Below, in pieces: positions 27,476 to 37,906 of a stretch of 64,000 bases of DNA. A program made the translations under genes and the position numbers. The stretch spans positions 396,501-460,500 of the forward strand of contig JAMQCR010000003.1 in NCBI GenBank assembly GCA_023702235.1, given 5' to 3'. The first letter of the stretch is position 1; every line of letters begins with the position of its first letter. The notes beneath the pieces are model-generated. The model had not been told where the DNA came from. It did not search any database and saw only the letters and a list, made by a program, of their open reading frames with translations. The DNA comes from Neobacillus pocheonensis. GTDB lineage: Bacteria; Bacillota; Bacilli; Bacillales; Cytobacillaceae.

Positions 27476-28189
27476 ATGCAAGAAGGAGCTCCTATAGTGA
27501 ATATTATGGGCCTTTATTTTAATTTAACGAACATATTCATGATCACAGTTGCAAGTGCGATTGTGTTTATTATTGCTTTGCTTTCGACAAGAAAACTGGC
27601 AATGAATCCAACGGGCATGCAGAATTTTGTCGAATGGATAATGGATTTTGTTAAAGGGCTTATTAACAGTACGATGGATTGGAAGGATGGAGGCAGGTTT
27701 CACATCCTTGGAATCACATTAATCATGTATATTTTCGTGTCAAACATGCTTGGCCTACCATTTTTAGTTAAAATTAATGGTACTGAATGGTGGAGATCAC
27801 CTACAGCAGATCCAATGGTTACAATGACATTAGCTACAATGGTTGTTGTGCTTTCCCATTTCTATGGTGTTAAGTTAAAGGGACCAAAGGAATATGGAAA
27901 GGGATTCTTCAGTCCGCTAGCATTTTTATTTCCTTTGAAACTTATTGAGGAATTTGCCAATACCTTAACACTTGGTCTACGGCTATATGGTAACATCTTC
28001 GCTGGTGAATTGTTTCTTTCACTTTTAGCGGGGGGGTTAGCGTCAAGTGGAGTTGGTGGTGCGATTGCAGCAGTACCGCTAACGATTATTTGGCAGGCAT
28101 TTTCAGTCTTTGTCGGCACTATTCAGGCTTATCTTTTTACGATGCTGACAATGGTTTATATGGCGCACAAAGTAAGTAGTGATCACTAA
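27476..28189 (+). CDS. atpB: ATP synthase F0 subunit a
   Basis: Subunit a forms the two proton half-channels beside the c-ring. The key Arg is in NTLTLGLRLYGNIFAGE; helices include HILGITLIMYIFVSNMLGLP and the C-terminal FSVFVGTIQAYLFTMLTMVYM. 237 residues. GAGGTGAGG precedes ATG 27476. Intact frame. Confidence 0.96.
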   Translation: MQEGAPIVNIMGLYFNLTNIFMITVASAIVFIIALLSTRKLAMNPTGMQNFVEWIMDFVKGLINSTMDWKDGGRFHILGITLIMYIFVSNMLGLPFLVKINGTEWWRSPTADPMVTMTLATMVVVLSHFYGVKLKGPKEYGKGFFSPLAFLFPLKLIEEFANTLTLGLRLYGNIFAGELFLSLLAGGLASSGVGGAIAAVPLTIIWQAFSVFVGTIQAYLFTMLTMVYMAHKVSSDH

Positions 28190-28262
28190 GATATTCCTGT
28201 TCATTTTATGAGCAAAAATATAAAAGTAATTTATTCATACAATTTCAAGGAGGAACTTTAAA

Positions 28263-28475
28263 ATGAATCTTATAGCAGCAGCAATTGCAGCAGGATTAGC
28301 AGCAGTAGGTGCAGGTATCGGGAACGGTCTTGTCGTAGGTCGTACGGTTGAAGGTATTGCCCGCCAGCCGGAAGCTCGTGGATTACTTCAAACTTACATG
28401 TTTATCGGTATTGGGTTAGTTGAAGCATTACCAATTATCGGTGTCGTAGTCGCGTTCATGGTTTTAGGACGATAA
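28263..28475 (+). CDS. atpE: ATP synthase F0 subunit c
   Basis: The 70-residue proteolipid forms the rotor ring. Two helices are joined by the polar loop RQPEARG; the proton-carrying acid is Glu in GIGLVEALPIIG. No sodium-binding pattern was noted, so a proton-driven enzyme is likely. AAGGAGGAAC precedes ATG 28263, a strong site fitting the high copy number of this subunit. Confidence 0.97.
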   Translation: MNLIAAAIAAGLAAVGAGIGNGLVVGRTVEGIARQPEARGLLQTYMFIGIGLVEALPIIGVVVAFMVLGR

Positions 28476-28587
28476 AATTAACGATAATTCCAGTGGCGAA
28501 GTGACTATATTCAAAAACCTTCGCCTTTCATTTATGTCTTTTCTTTATTTTCCTAACTGAGCGACACTTGGAAGGAGTGAACCCGGG

Positions 28588-29102
28588 GTGTTAACAAGCA
28601 ATTTGGTATTAGGTGCAGCAGTGTTTAATAGTGGAGATATTATATTCCAACTTTTAATGTTTATCATTTTGTTAGCATTACTTAAAAAGTTTGCATGGGC
28701 CCATTAATGGGGATCATGAAACAACGTGAAGAGCATATTGCTACCGAAATTAATGCGGCTGAAGAAAGCCGTTTAGAAGCAAAGAAGCTTTTAGAAGAGC
28801 AAAGAAATCTTTTGAAAGATGCTCGCACTGATGCTCAAGGTCTCATTGAAAGTGCAAGAAAACAAGGCGATCTTCAGCGTGAAGAAATTATTGTGACAGC
28901 TCGCACAGAGGCTGAACGCATTAAAGAAGCTGCCAAGCTTGAAATTGAGCAGCAAAAAGAAAAAGCGGTAGCCGCTATTCGTGAACAAGTTGCTTCATTA
29001 TCAGTATTAATTGCCTCAAAAGTAATTGAAAAAGAATTGAGTGCAGCTGATCAAGACCAACTTATTAACGAGTATATCCAAGAGGCAGGAGAAGAGCGAT
29101 GA
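28588..29102 (+). CDS. atpF: ATP synthase F0 subunit b, one-base break
   Basis: Subunit b is the peripheral stalk. One membrane helix (DIIFQLLMFIILLALLKKFAW) is followed by a long charged coiled coil ending YIQEAGEER. The frame breaks at 28697-28702, where GGGGCCC is read as GGGCCC; repair gives FAWGPLMGIMKQREEHI. About 171 residues. Start GTG 28588, eight bases after GGAAGGAGTG. Its stop overlaps atpH by four bases. Confidence 0.94.
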
Positions 29103-29635
29103 CGAGCTCCATGGTAGCAAAACGCTATGCGTTGGCTCTTTTCCAAATTGCAAAAGAACAGCAACTTCTTGGAGTAGTGGAAGAAGAACTTCGTGTAGTA
29201 AAGGAAGTTTTACAATACAATACCGATTTGAAAGCCGTTTTAAGATCTTCAAAACTTCCGCTTGAAAAGAAGAAAGAGATTTTTAAAGAAGCTTTTGCAT
29301 CTGTTAATGTATATGTTCTAAATACATTCTTGATTCTGATTGACCGCCATCGCCAGGACGAAATGGTGGAAGTTGTGAACCAATTTATTGAACTAGCAAA
29401 TGATGAAATGGGAATTGCCCAAGCAATAGTAACGAGTGTACGGGCGCTTTCAGATGAAGAACGTGAAGCACTATCCAGCACATTTGCAGCAAAAATTGGC
29501 AAGAAATCACTTAATATTGAAAACATCGTGGATTCCGATTTGCTCGGCGGCCTTAAGCTCCGAATCGGAAACCGTATATATGACGGGTCATTGCGCGGCA
29601 AGCTCGATCGCCTGCAACGTAAATTATTAAGTTAA
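29099..29635 (+). CDS. atpH: ATP synthase F1 subunit delta
   Basis: Delta joins the b stalk to the alpha/beta head. The N-terminal helical domain (VAKRYALALFQIAKEQ) and the C-terminal DSDLLGGLKLRIGNRIYDGS motif are both present. 178 residues, intact. It overlaps atpF (ATGA) for coupled translation. Confidence 0.95.
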   Translation: MTSSMVAKRYALALFQIAKEQQLLGVVEEELRVVKEVLQYNTDLKAVLRSSKLPLEKKKEIFKEAFASVNVYVLNTFLILIDRHRQDEMVEVVNQFIELANDEMGIAQAIVTSVRALSDEEREALSSTFAAKIGKKSLNIENIVDSDLLGGLKLRIGNRIYDGSLRGKLDRLQRKLLS

Positions 29636-29657
29636 GTCGAAGATAGGGGTGAAACTC

Positions 29658-31165
29658 ATGAGCATCAAAGCTGAAGAAATCAGTGCCCTGATAAAAAAAC
29701 AGATTGAAAACTATCAGGCAGAAATTCAAGTGACGGATGTTGGTTCTGTTATCTCAGTAGGTGACGGTATTGCTCGTGTTAACGGCTCGACAATGTCATG
29801 GCTGGAGAACTTGTTGAATTTTCGAACGGCGTTATGGGTATGGCACAAAACCTTGAAGAAAATAACGTCGGTATTATTATTTTAGGACCTTACACAGACA
29901 TTCGTGAGGGCGGCGAGGTACGCCGTACCGGACGCATCATGGAGGTTCCGGTTGGTCAGGAATTAATCGGACGTGTTGTTAACTCATTAGGACATCCAAT
30001 TGATGGGATGGGTCCAATCAATACGGCAAAAACTCGCCCTGTTGAAGCAGTTGCTTCAGGCGTTATGGCCCGTAAATCCGTACATGAGCCGTTACAAACA
30101 GGTATTAAAGCGATCGACGCATTAGTACCGATCGGCCGCGGACAACGTGAATTAATTATCGGTGATCGTCAAACAGGTAAAACATCTGTTGCCATCGATA
30201 CAATTATTAACCAAAAAGGCCAAAACATGATTTGTATCTATGTTGCCATCGGACAAAAAGAATCAACAGTACGTGGTGCGGTTGAAACACTTCGTAAGAA
30301 TGGCGCATTAGAATATTCAATCGTTGTTTCTGCATCTGCATCACAGCCTGCTCCAATGCTATTTTTAGCTCCTTATGCGGGCGTTGCGATGGCTGAAGAA
30401 TTTATGTATTCTGGCAAGCATGTTTTAATCGTATACGATGATCTTTCAAAGCAGGCTGCCGCATATCGTGAGCTTTCCTTGCTGCTTCGTCGTCCTCCAG
30501 GCCGTGAAGCATATCCAGGGGATGTATTCTACTTGCACAGCCGTTTATTGGAACGTGCAGCGAAATTGAGCGATACCTTAGGTGCCGGTTCAATCACTGC
30601 ATTGCCATTTATCGAAACACAAGCAGGAGACGTTTCTGCTTATATTCCGACAAACGTTATCTCCATCACGGATGGACAAATTTTCTTACAATCAGACCTA
30701 TTCTTCTCCGGTGTTCGTCCGGCGATCAACGCAGGTCTTTCCGTTTCACGTGTAGGTGGTTCCGCGCAAATTAAGGCGATGAAGAAAGTAGCAGGTACAC
30801 TTCGTCTTGACCTTGCATCCTTCCGTGAGTTAGAAGCATTTGCACAGTTTGGTTCTGACCTTGATAAAGCAACTCAAGCAAAGCTTGCGCGCGGTTCTCG
30901 TACAGTAGAGGTTTTAAAACAAGATCTTCACAAGCCGCTTTCTGTTGAAAAACAAGTAGCGATTCTATATGCATTAACACGCGGTTTCCTTGATGATATT
31001 CCAGTTCAAGATATCCGTCGTTTCGAATCTGAATTTCATAATTGGTTAGACCACAACCGCAAAGAGTTGTTAGACCATATTACAAAAACGAAGGATCTTC
31101 CTTCTGATGACGATATGGCTTCTGCAATCAACGACTTTAAAAAGACGTTTGCAGTTTCCGAATAA
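29658..31165 (+). CDS. atpA: ATP synthase F1 subunit alpha, one-base break
   Basis: Alpha is the non-catalytic nucleotide-binding F1 subunit. Walker A is GDRQTGKTSVA; SRVGGSAQIKAMKKVAGTLR is the conserved arginine-finger region. Near 29784 GGCCTC is read as GGCTC, which cuts it after VNGS; repair gives VNGLDNVMAGELVEF. About 503 residues. ATG 29658 with AGGGGTG upstream. An essential gene, so the break is almost certainly a sequence error. Confidence 0.97.
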
Positions 31166-31287
31166 TAGGGTCTGACATATTGAACGGCTAATCGAACTAA
31201 AAGCACCGGGTGGACATCCTCCTCCGGTGAATGCTTATGGGATTAGGATTAGTCTAAACATTCTTTGAAAAAGGGTGGTGAGAACCT

Positions 31288-32145
31288 ATGGCTTCCTTAC
31301 GCGATATAAAATCACGTATTAATTCAACAAAAAAGACGAGTCAAATCACAAAAGCGATGGAAATGACCTCTGCAGCCAAATGGAACCGCGGAGTAATGAA
31401 TGCGAAAGCATTCGTTCCTTACATGGAGAAAATTCAGGAAGTGACCGCAGCTATTGCGATCGGCAGTAAAGGAATTAACCATCCGATGCTAGTTGCTCGT
31501 CCTGTGAAAAAAACGGCATATATTGTTATTGCATCCGACCGCGGACTTGCTGGGGCTTTTAACGGCAACGTGCTTCGTCGTGTATACCAGACCATTCAAG
31601 ACCGTCATAAATCCAACGATGAATTTGCAATTATTGCAATCGGTCGTGTGGTGCGTGACTTTTTTGTGAAACGGGGCATGAATGTAGAGCTTGAGATCAT
31701 TGGTGTTTCTGACCAGCCAGCTTTTGTGGATATCAGAGAAATCACTAGCAGCACCGTAGGTATGTTTGCTGATGGGACATTCGATGAGATTTATATGTAT
31801 TACAATCACTATGTTAGTGCCATCTCACAGGAAGTTACTGAGAAGAAGCTACTTCCGCTATCGGAAATCAAGCCTTCTGGAAAACTCACTTCCTATGAGT
31901 TTGAACCTGACGCAAAAGCAATTTTAGAAGTTCTCTTGCCTCAATATGCTGAAAGCTTGATTTACGGAGCTCTTTTAGACAGTAAAGCGAGTGAGCACGC
32001 ATCTCGGATGACGGCAATGAAAAACGCAACAGACAATGCAAAAGAATTGATAAAAAACTATACACTTATGTACAACCGTGCCCGTCAGGCAGCGATTACG
32101 CAAGAAATCACCGAAATCGTCGGTGGTGCGGCTGCCCTTGAATAG
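31288..32145 (+). CDS. atpG: ATP synthase F1 subunit gamma
   Basis: Gamma is the rotating central shaft. The paired helices at the two ends are clear: ASLRDIKSRINSTKKTSQIT and NATDNAKELIKNYTLMYNRA, with ASDRGLAGAFN in the middle domain. 285 residues, intact. The gap from atpA (about 120 bases) contains a small hairpin (CACCGG/CCGGTG near 31203-31231). Confidence 0.97.
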   Translation: MASLRDIKSRINSTKKTSQITKAMEMTSAAKWNRGVMNAKAFVPYMEKIQEVTAAIAIGSKGINHPMLVARPVKKTAYIVIASDRGLAGAFNGNVLRRVYQTIQDRHKSNDEFAIIAIGRVVRDFFVKRGMNVELEIIGVSDQPAFVDIREITSSTVGMFADGTFDEIYMYYNHYVSAISQEVTEKKLLPLSEIKPSGKLTSYEFEPDAKAILEVLLPQYAESLIYGALLDSKASEHASRMTAMKNATDNAKELIKNYTLMYNRARQAAITQEITEIVGGAAALE

Positions 32146-32289
32146 CAGTAATTTTTAAAGAAATGGCCGATTTCAATGGGCTTACTTTATTAAGTGGTAG
32201 GGAAACTTTGTTCATTCCCTGGTCGCGAAGAAACGGCTGCGAGTTGAAAACAAGGTTCGTTTTTAAAAAAGTAGTTAGGAGGGAAAATG

Positions 32290-33711
32290 ATGAACAAAGG
32301 ACGCGTTGTTCAGATTATGGGTCCGGTTGTTGATGTAAAGTTCGATAATGGGAATTTACCTGATATCTATAATGCATTGAGAATCGAGTTTAAAGCGCGT
32401 AATGAATCAGAAGTTAACATCAACTTAACCCTTGAAGTAGCACTTCATTTAGGTGATGATACAGTCCGCACTATTGCAATGGCTTCTACAGATGGTTTAA
32501 CTCGTGGAGTAGAAGTGGCCGACACAGGTGCACCTATTTCCGTACCTGTTGGTGACGTAACTCTTGGTCGAGTATTTAACGTATTAGGGGAAGTAATTGA
32601 CCTTAATGAAGAAATTTCGGCAAGTTCACGCAGGGATTCGATTCACCGTGAAGCTCCAACATTTGAAAATCTTTCTACAGAGGTAGAAATTCTCGAAACA
32701 GGAATTAAAGTAGTAGACCTTCTTGCTCCATACATAAAAGGGGGAAAAATTGGTCTATTCGGTGGTGCCGGTGTAGGTAAAACCGTTTTAATTCAGGAAT
32801 TGATCAATAATATCGCTCAAGAGCACGGCGGTATTTCCGTATTTGCTGGTGTTGGTGAGCGTACTCGTGAAGGAAATGACCTTTATCACGAAATGACAGA
32901 TTCTGGTGTTATCAAGAAAACAGCGATGGTATTCGGACAAATGAACGAGCCACCTGGTGCGCGTATGCGTGTTGCCTTAACTGGCTTGACAATGGCTGAA
33001 TATTTCCGTGATGAGCAAGGACAAGACGTATTGTTCTTCATGGATAACATCTTCCGTTTCACGCAAGCAGGTTCTGAGGTTTCCGCATTGCTTGGCCGTA
33101 TGCCATCTGCGGTAGGTTACCAGCCAACACTTGCAACTGAAATGGGTCGTTTACAGGAACGGATCACTTCGACTAACGTAGGATCTGTTACTTCTATCCA
33201 AGCGATTTATGTACCGGCAGATGACTATACGGATCCGGCTCCGGCGACAACTTTCGCTCACTTAGATGCAACAACAAACCTTGAGCGTAAGCTTTCCGAA
33301 ATGGGTATTTACCCAGCGGTGGATCCTCTTGCCTCAACATCTCGTGCCTTGTCACCTGCTATTGTTGGCGAAGAGCACTACAATGTTGCACGTCAAGTAC
33401 AACAAACATTACAACGTTATCGTGAATTACAGGATATTATCGCGATCCTCGGTATGGATGAACTTTCAGATGATGATAAGTTAGTCGTACTTCGTGCGCG
33501 CCGTGTCCAATTCTATTTATCACAAAACTTCCACGTGGCAGAGCAGTTCACTGGACAGCCTGGTTCATACGTGCCAGTAAAAGAAACGGTTAAAGGATTC
33601 AAAGATATCCTTGATGGTAAATATGACCATCTTCCAGAAGATGCATTCCGTCTTGTAGGCCGCATTGAAGACGTTGTTGAAGCCGCAAAACGTATGGGTG
33701 TAGAGGTCTAA
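32290..33711 (+). CDS. atpD: ATP synthase F1 subunit beta
   Basis: Beta is the catalytic F1 subunit. Walker A is GGAGVGKTVLIQEL, the catalytic Glu is in GVGERTREGNDLYHEM, and DELSDDDK lies in the C-terminal helical domain (DELSD lever). 473 residues, intact. I prefer the second of two adjacent ATGs (32290), six bases after AGGAGGG; 32287 is possible. Confidence 0.98.
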   Translation: MNKGRVVQIMGPVVDVKFDNGNLPDIYNALRIEFKARNESEVNINLTLEVALHLGDDTVRTIAMASTDGLTRGVEVADTGAPISVPVGDVTLGRVFNVLGEVIDLNEEISASSRRDSIHREAPTFENLSTEVEILETGIKVVDLLAPYIKGGKIGLFGGAGVGKTVLIQELINNIAQEHGGISVFAGVGERTREGNDLYHEMTDSGVIKKTAMVFGQMNEPPGARMRVALTGLTMAEYFRDEQGQDVLFFMDNIFRFTQAGSEVSALLGRMPSAVGYQPTLATEMGRLQERITSTNVGSVTSIQAIYVPADDYTDPAPATTFAHLDATTNLERKLSEMGIYPAVDPLASTSRALSPAIVGEEHYNVARQVQQTLQRYRELQDIIAILGMDELSDDDKLVVLRARRVQFYLSQNFHVAEQFTGQPGSYVPVKETVKGFKDILDGKYDHLPEDAFRLVGRIEDVVEAAKRMGVEV

Positions 33712-33731
33712 ACGAGCCAGGAGGGTAAAAT

Positions 33732-34139
33732 ATGAAGACGATTAAAGTCAGTGTTGTTACTCCCGATGGTCCGGTGTATGAATCAGATGTGGAAATGGTG
33801 ATTACGAGGGCTCAAAGTGGCGAACTAGGAATTTTACCTGGTCACATCCCTTTGGTTGCTCCGCTCGTCATTAGCTCCGTTCGCTTGAAACGAGACGGAA
33901 AAACAGAACAAATCGCTGTAAATGGCGGTTTTATCGAAGTCCGTCCTGATCAAGTAACGATTTTAACTCCAACAGCTGAACTAGCATCCGATATTGATGT
34001 GGAACGTGCACAAAGAGCAAAAGAACGCGCTGAACAGCGCCTTCAAGATCAGCACCAGGAACATATCGACTTCAAGCGTGCTGAGCTTGCACTAAAGCGC
34101 GCAGTCAATCGCCTCGGCGTATCGGAAGGAAAAAGATAA
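33732..34139 (+). CDS. atpC: ATP synthase F1 subunit epsilon
   Basis: Epsilon couples rotor and catalytic head and can inhibit hydrolysis. The beta-sandwich (VSVVTPDGPVYE, GELGILPGHIPLVAPL) is followed by two C-terminal helices (ERAQRAKERAEQRLQD, KRAELALKRAVNRL). 135 residues. Last gene of the operon, before a strong terminator. Confidence 0.96.
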   Translation: MKTIKVSVVTPDGPVYESDVEMVITRAQSGELGILPGHIPLVAPLVISSVRLKRDGKTEQIAVNGGFIEVRPDQVTILTPTAELASDIDVERAQRAKERAEQRLQDQHQEHIDFKRAELALKRAVNRLGVSEGKR

Positions 34140-34145
34140 TAGTGG

Positions 34146-34181
34146 AACCCCTCTTGCCGTTGGGCTTTAGAGGGGTTTTTT
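34146..34181 (+). terminator. Terminator of the atp operon
   Basis: AACCCCTCT pairs with AGAGGGGTT, followed by TTTTT. The next 230 bases are very AT-rich and hold no gene. Confidence 0.92.
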
Positions 34182-34408
34182 GGTATTTTTCAAAAACATC
34201 TAATTCTCAAAGGATATGTAAAAATTATATAATTGATAATATTTTCATTATTAAATATACTATATTTATGGTATTTATATCTTAATATGAACTATTCTGA
34301 TATATCGAATTTCTAATTGATTTACATAAAAAGGAATGAAAAAAACTAAAATGAAAGGCTCTCTTAAAATTTATCTAAAATAGTTTGAAAGTTCCCCCTA
34401 TTTTGATA

Positions 34409-34441
34409 TTGACGTCAAACGTTATAATATGTAATATTATA
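34409..34441 (+). promoter_or_regulatory. Promoter with overlapping palindromic operator before the sugar-binding gene
   Basis: TTGACG (34409-34414), 17-base spacer, TAATAT (34432-34437). A perfect palindrome TATAATATGTAATATTATA (34423-34441) covers the -10. Similar AT-rich palindromes overlap the other promoters of this island, so a shared repressor, probably the GntR protein at 42376, is inferred. Confidence 0.6.
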
Positions 34442-34580
34442 TTATAATACAACACGTTGTAGATAACCGCTGAATAGCGTAGGGGGGAATGCAGCAAAGG
34501 CATTTACGAGACTCATATTTTGAAATGAAAGCGGTTTAAGAGGGATTCTGTTAGGTAAAAAGTAAATTGGAGGTATGTGT

Positions 34581-35856
34581 ATGAAACGTTGGCTCAATAT
34601 AGCAGTTGGTATTTTATTAGTAATGTCATTATTTTTAGCCGGATGTTCCTCACAGAGTACGAATTCACAATCAGCAAACGGAAAGATAAACCTTACATTT
34701 TTTTACCGTTGCCGATGAGCCATATAAATCATATTTCGAAAGTGTAATTGCAGATTTTGAAAAGCAGCACCCTAATATTAAAATCAATGAAGTAACAGCG
34801 TTAAACGATGATTATAAACAAAAAGCGAATGTTCTTCTTGGAAGTCAAAATCCACCGGATGTATTCTTTACCTGGGCAGGAGAATATGGTCAAAAGTTTA
34901 TTCGAGATGGTGTAGCTTTAGACCTTTCGAAATACTATCAGCAAAACTCTAGTTGGTCCAGCCAATTAATCGGCTCACAGGTGAATTTCTTTAAAAAGGA
35001 TGATAAAGTCTACGGAGTTCCACTTTTTACTGACAGTAAGCTATTCTTCTACAACAAAGATATTTTTGATAAGTTGGGTTTGCAAGCACCAACAACATGG
35101 GATGAATTTATTAAAGACCTTACTGCAATTAAAAAGAGCGGAACAACTCCTCTTATGTTAGGGAATAAAGCATCCTGGGCAGCTGCTCACTATGTGACCG
35201 CATTGAATCAGCGAATGGTACCGAAGGATGTTTTGGATAAAGATTTAAGCTATCAGGGAGCACAGTTTACTGATCCTGGATATGTTGAGGCATTAAAGAA
35301 GCTGAATGAATTAAAAACTTACATGAATGATAATCCAAATGCAATTGCGCATGACGAAGCAAGAAACTTATTCCTTGGCGGAAAAGCAGCCGTAACCTTC
35401 CTTGAAACACAAGAAATTACGTTTATGAAAGACGCAACATTTAAATGGGGTACATTTAAAGTACCAACGATTGCAGGAGCGAAAGGTGACCAGACCGGTT
35501 TAATCGGTGCCCCTGAAGGATTTATGATTCATAGTAAATCTCAACATCCTAAAGAAGCCATGGAGTTCTTGGAGTTTATGACTTCTAAAGTAAATGGCGA
35601 GAAATTAATCAAGGATACTGGTTTAGCAAGTACGGTTGATGGCGCAGTGAATGCTAATACCGCAACGTCTCATGAAATTGAAGCAATGAATTTAATCAAG
35701 AGTGCAAATAATATGGAAATTTGGACTGACAGCGCGTTAGACAGCCGAGTATTTAAGCCTTATGGCGATGGAGTTCAAGCGATGCTTGGCGGCAACATGA
35801 CACCGGAACAAGTAATGAAAAATGTTCAGGACGCAGCGAAGCAATTGAAACAATAG
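34581..35856 (+). CDS. ABC transporter sugar/fructosamine-binding lipoprotein, one-base break
   Basis: A family 1 extracellular solute-binding lipoprotein (about 425 residues). The lipobox is LFLAGCSS; then FFTVADEPYKSYFESVIADF, PPDVFFTWAGEYG, VPLFTDSKLFFYNKDIFDKLGL and TTWDEFIKDL, all typical of the MalE-like sugar-binding class. One extra T in a T7 run at about 34700 breaks the frame after the signal region. It heads an island with two permeases, which implies uptake of a carbohydrate derivative; the neighbouring frl-type enzymes suggest an Amadori compound, as for B. subtilis FrlO. TTGGAGG precedes ATG 34581. Confidence 0.85.
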
Positions 35857-35953
35857 TGGAAACATGAAATCTATTAAAAATGTCGGTTTATAGAAATCCT
35901 TGGTTCCTATTAAACCGACATATTTTTAGTAGATATCGATGGGAGGGGTATAG

Positions 35954-36832
35954 ATGACGCAGAGATCAAGAATAGTCCCAATTTTATACATGGCACCTGC
36001 CTTAATAATGCTTGCTTTATTTGTTTACTATCCATTAGTTCGAAATATAATAAATGGTTTTTATGAATGGAATCCCTTTACATTAGACAGGAAATTTGTT
36101 GCACTATCTAATTACGTACACCTCTTTAAAGATCCCGTCTTTTACACGGTGCTTAAGAATAATCTCCTTTACGCAGTTATCTCCGTTATCCTTCAGGTTG
36201 GTCTTGGATTAGTGATTGCAGCGATATTAGAAGATAAGATATTCAGGAGATTTTCCACCTTTTTCCGGACAGCCTTTTTTATTCCGGTTCTCATTTCCAT
36301 GACTGTAATTGGGATTCTCTTTAGTTTCATCTATAACCCAGAGGTTGGGTTACTCAATAGTTTTCTGAAAGCAATCGGTCTAGGGTCTTGGGCAAAGGGC
36401 TGGCTTGGGGACCCAAAAACATCTATTTTTGCGGTTATCGCTGTTTCCCAATGGCAAAGTATTGGTTATACCGTCATGTTGTATGTGTTGGCAGTCCAAA
36501 AAATCCCGGGGGAATTATATGAAGCCGCTACCATCGACGGGGCGGGGAAAATCCGGACATTTCTCAAGATAACCGTTCCACAGGTAAAAGAAATGACCTT
36601 TGTGTTATTAATCTATACAGTGACAGGTTCATTCCTAGTGTTTAGTGAAGTATATGTATTAACTGGTGGTGGTCCAAGCAACTGATCACAAGTCTTTAGT
36701 ACTTATCTGTACCAGAAAGCGTTTATTGACAATGAACCAGGATATGCCTCTGCGATTGCAAATGTGATTCTAGGCATTACATTAATCTTTTATTTTCTAC
36801 AAAATAAGGTCCTAAAAACAGGGGAGGAGTAA
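35954..36832 (+). CDS. ABC sugar permease, MalF type, with in-frame TGA
   Basis: An integral membrane permease with six helices; the EAA loop that contacts the ATPase is GELYEAATIDGAGKIRTFLKI. The frame holds a TGA at 36683-36685 right after VLTGGGPSN, in the normal permease signature. The same frame continues SQVFSTYLYQKAFIDNEPGYASAIAN to KTGEE and TAA 36832, giving the normal length of 292. So this is a single stop substitution, not a frameshift: either a base error or a real nonsense mutation that would remove the last helix. Counterpart of FrlN. Confidence 0.82.
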
Positions 36833-36834
36833 CT

Positions 36835-37755
36835 ATGAAGCCGATTGAATCACAGGGAGATTCAGGATTAGTAAGTCCGGATGCAAAGATGGTAAAGTTT
36901 GCGAATATTACCTTGAAATCTAAAAAAGAAAAACCTGGCTTCTCAATCGCCGTTGGGTTAATCTTTCTGTTTCTGCTCCTATACTTTATTTCGATTGCCT
37001 ATCCTTTATTTTGGATGATTGTCAATTCCTTTAAAAATACAGCAGCGATATATAACGACACCTGGGGGCTTCCAAAACAATGGCTTTTTTCAAATTATAT
37101 AGCTGCATGGGAGCAAGGGGTTTCAAGCTACTTCGTCAATAGCTTGATTATCACGAGTGGTACGTGTATTCTGACTGTTTTGCTCAGTTCGTTATGTGCT
37201 TACGGTTTGACTCGTTTCCAAATTAAAGGAGGAAAGTTCCTGCTCCTATTTGTCTCAGCGGGCCTTATGTTTTCACCGCAAAGCAGTTTAATTCCTCTCT
37301 ATGAATTAATTCAAAAGATGGGGCTTTTTGATACGTATTGGGCGCTGATTTTAACGTTTACAGCCTATCGAATTCCGTTAACGGTTCTGTTGATACGGTC
37401 CTTTTTCCTATCGATTCCAAAAGAATTGGAAGAATCGGCCTATCTGGACGGGGCTACCAGTTTAAATGTCTTTACGAAAATATTCCTGCCAATGAGCAAA
37501 CCGATCTTGTTTACGGGTGTGATCTTAACCGCTTATTATTCGTGGAATGAGTTTTTATTTTCAATGCTCTTCATCCAAACGGAAAAGGTAAAGCCGATTA
37601 CTTCTGGTTTATTAGTCTTCAAGGATGCCTTAAATACAAACTGGGGAGTCTTACTGGCCGGATTGGTCATCTCAGCTCTTCCTCTCATCGCCATTTTTTT
37701 GATGATGCAGAAATATTTTGTTCGCGGTTTGGCCGAGGGAAGCGTAAAAGGGTAA
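36835..37755 (+). CDS. ABC sugar permease, MalG type
   Basis: The second permease of the importer. Six helices, EAA loop PKELEESAYLDGATSLNVFTK, and the C-terminal end QKYFVRGLAEGSVKG characteristic of the MalG/AraQ class. 306 residues with a roughly 35-residue cytoplasmic N-terminus. It starts three bases after the first permease. No ATPase gene is in the island; bacilli usually supply a shared MsmX-type ATPase from elsewhere, which I infer here. Confidence 0.88.
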   Translation: MKPIESQGDSGLVSPDAKMVKFANITLKSKKEKPGFSIAVGLIFLFLLLYFISIAYPLFWMIVNSFKNTAAIYNDTWGLPKQWLFSNYIAAWEQGVSSYFVNSLIITSGTCILTVLLSSLCAYGLTRFQIKGGKFLLLFVSAGLMFSPQSSLIPLYELIQKMGLFDTYWALILTFTAYRIPLTVLLIRSFFLSIPKELEESAYLDGATSLNVFTKIFLPMSKPILFTGVILTAYYSWNEFLFSMLFIQTEKVKPITSGLLVFKDALNTNWGVLLAGLVISALPLIAIFLMMQKYFVRGLAEGSVKG

Positions 37756-37834
37756 CAGCTAACTTTTTAGTTTGATAGCAAACGGGAGCGCCCCCTATGC
37801 CCCCCATTTAAGATAAAAATAAAATTGTGGCTTA

Positions 37835-37890
37835 TTGACAGTAATGGGAAAGTAACCTATATTATATATAACGTATTATAACGTATTGTG
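37835..37890 (+). promoter_or_regulatory. Promoter and AT-rich operator before the SIS-domain gene
   Basis: TTGACA (37835-37840), 17-base spacer, TATATT (37858-37863). Downstream lie two direct copies of ATAACGTATT (37868-37887) in an AT-rich dyad, resembling the island's other operators loosely. Confidence 0.6.
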
Positions 37891-37906
37891 AAGAGGAGTG
37901 AAAATA

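Noticed and set aside
34140..34408. Origin or plasmid-type AT-rich region after atpC
   Set aside because: It is only AT-rich; there are no iterons, DnaA boxes or replication genes.
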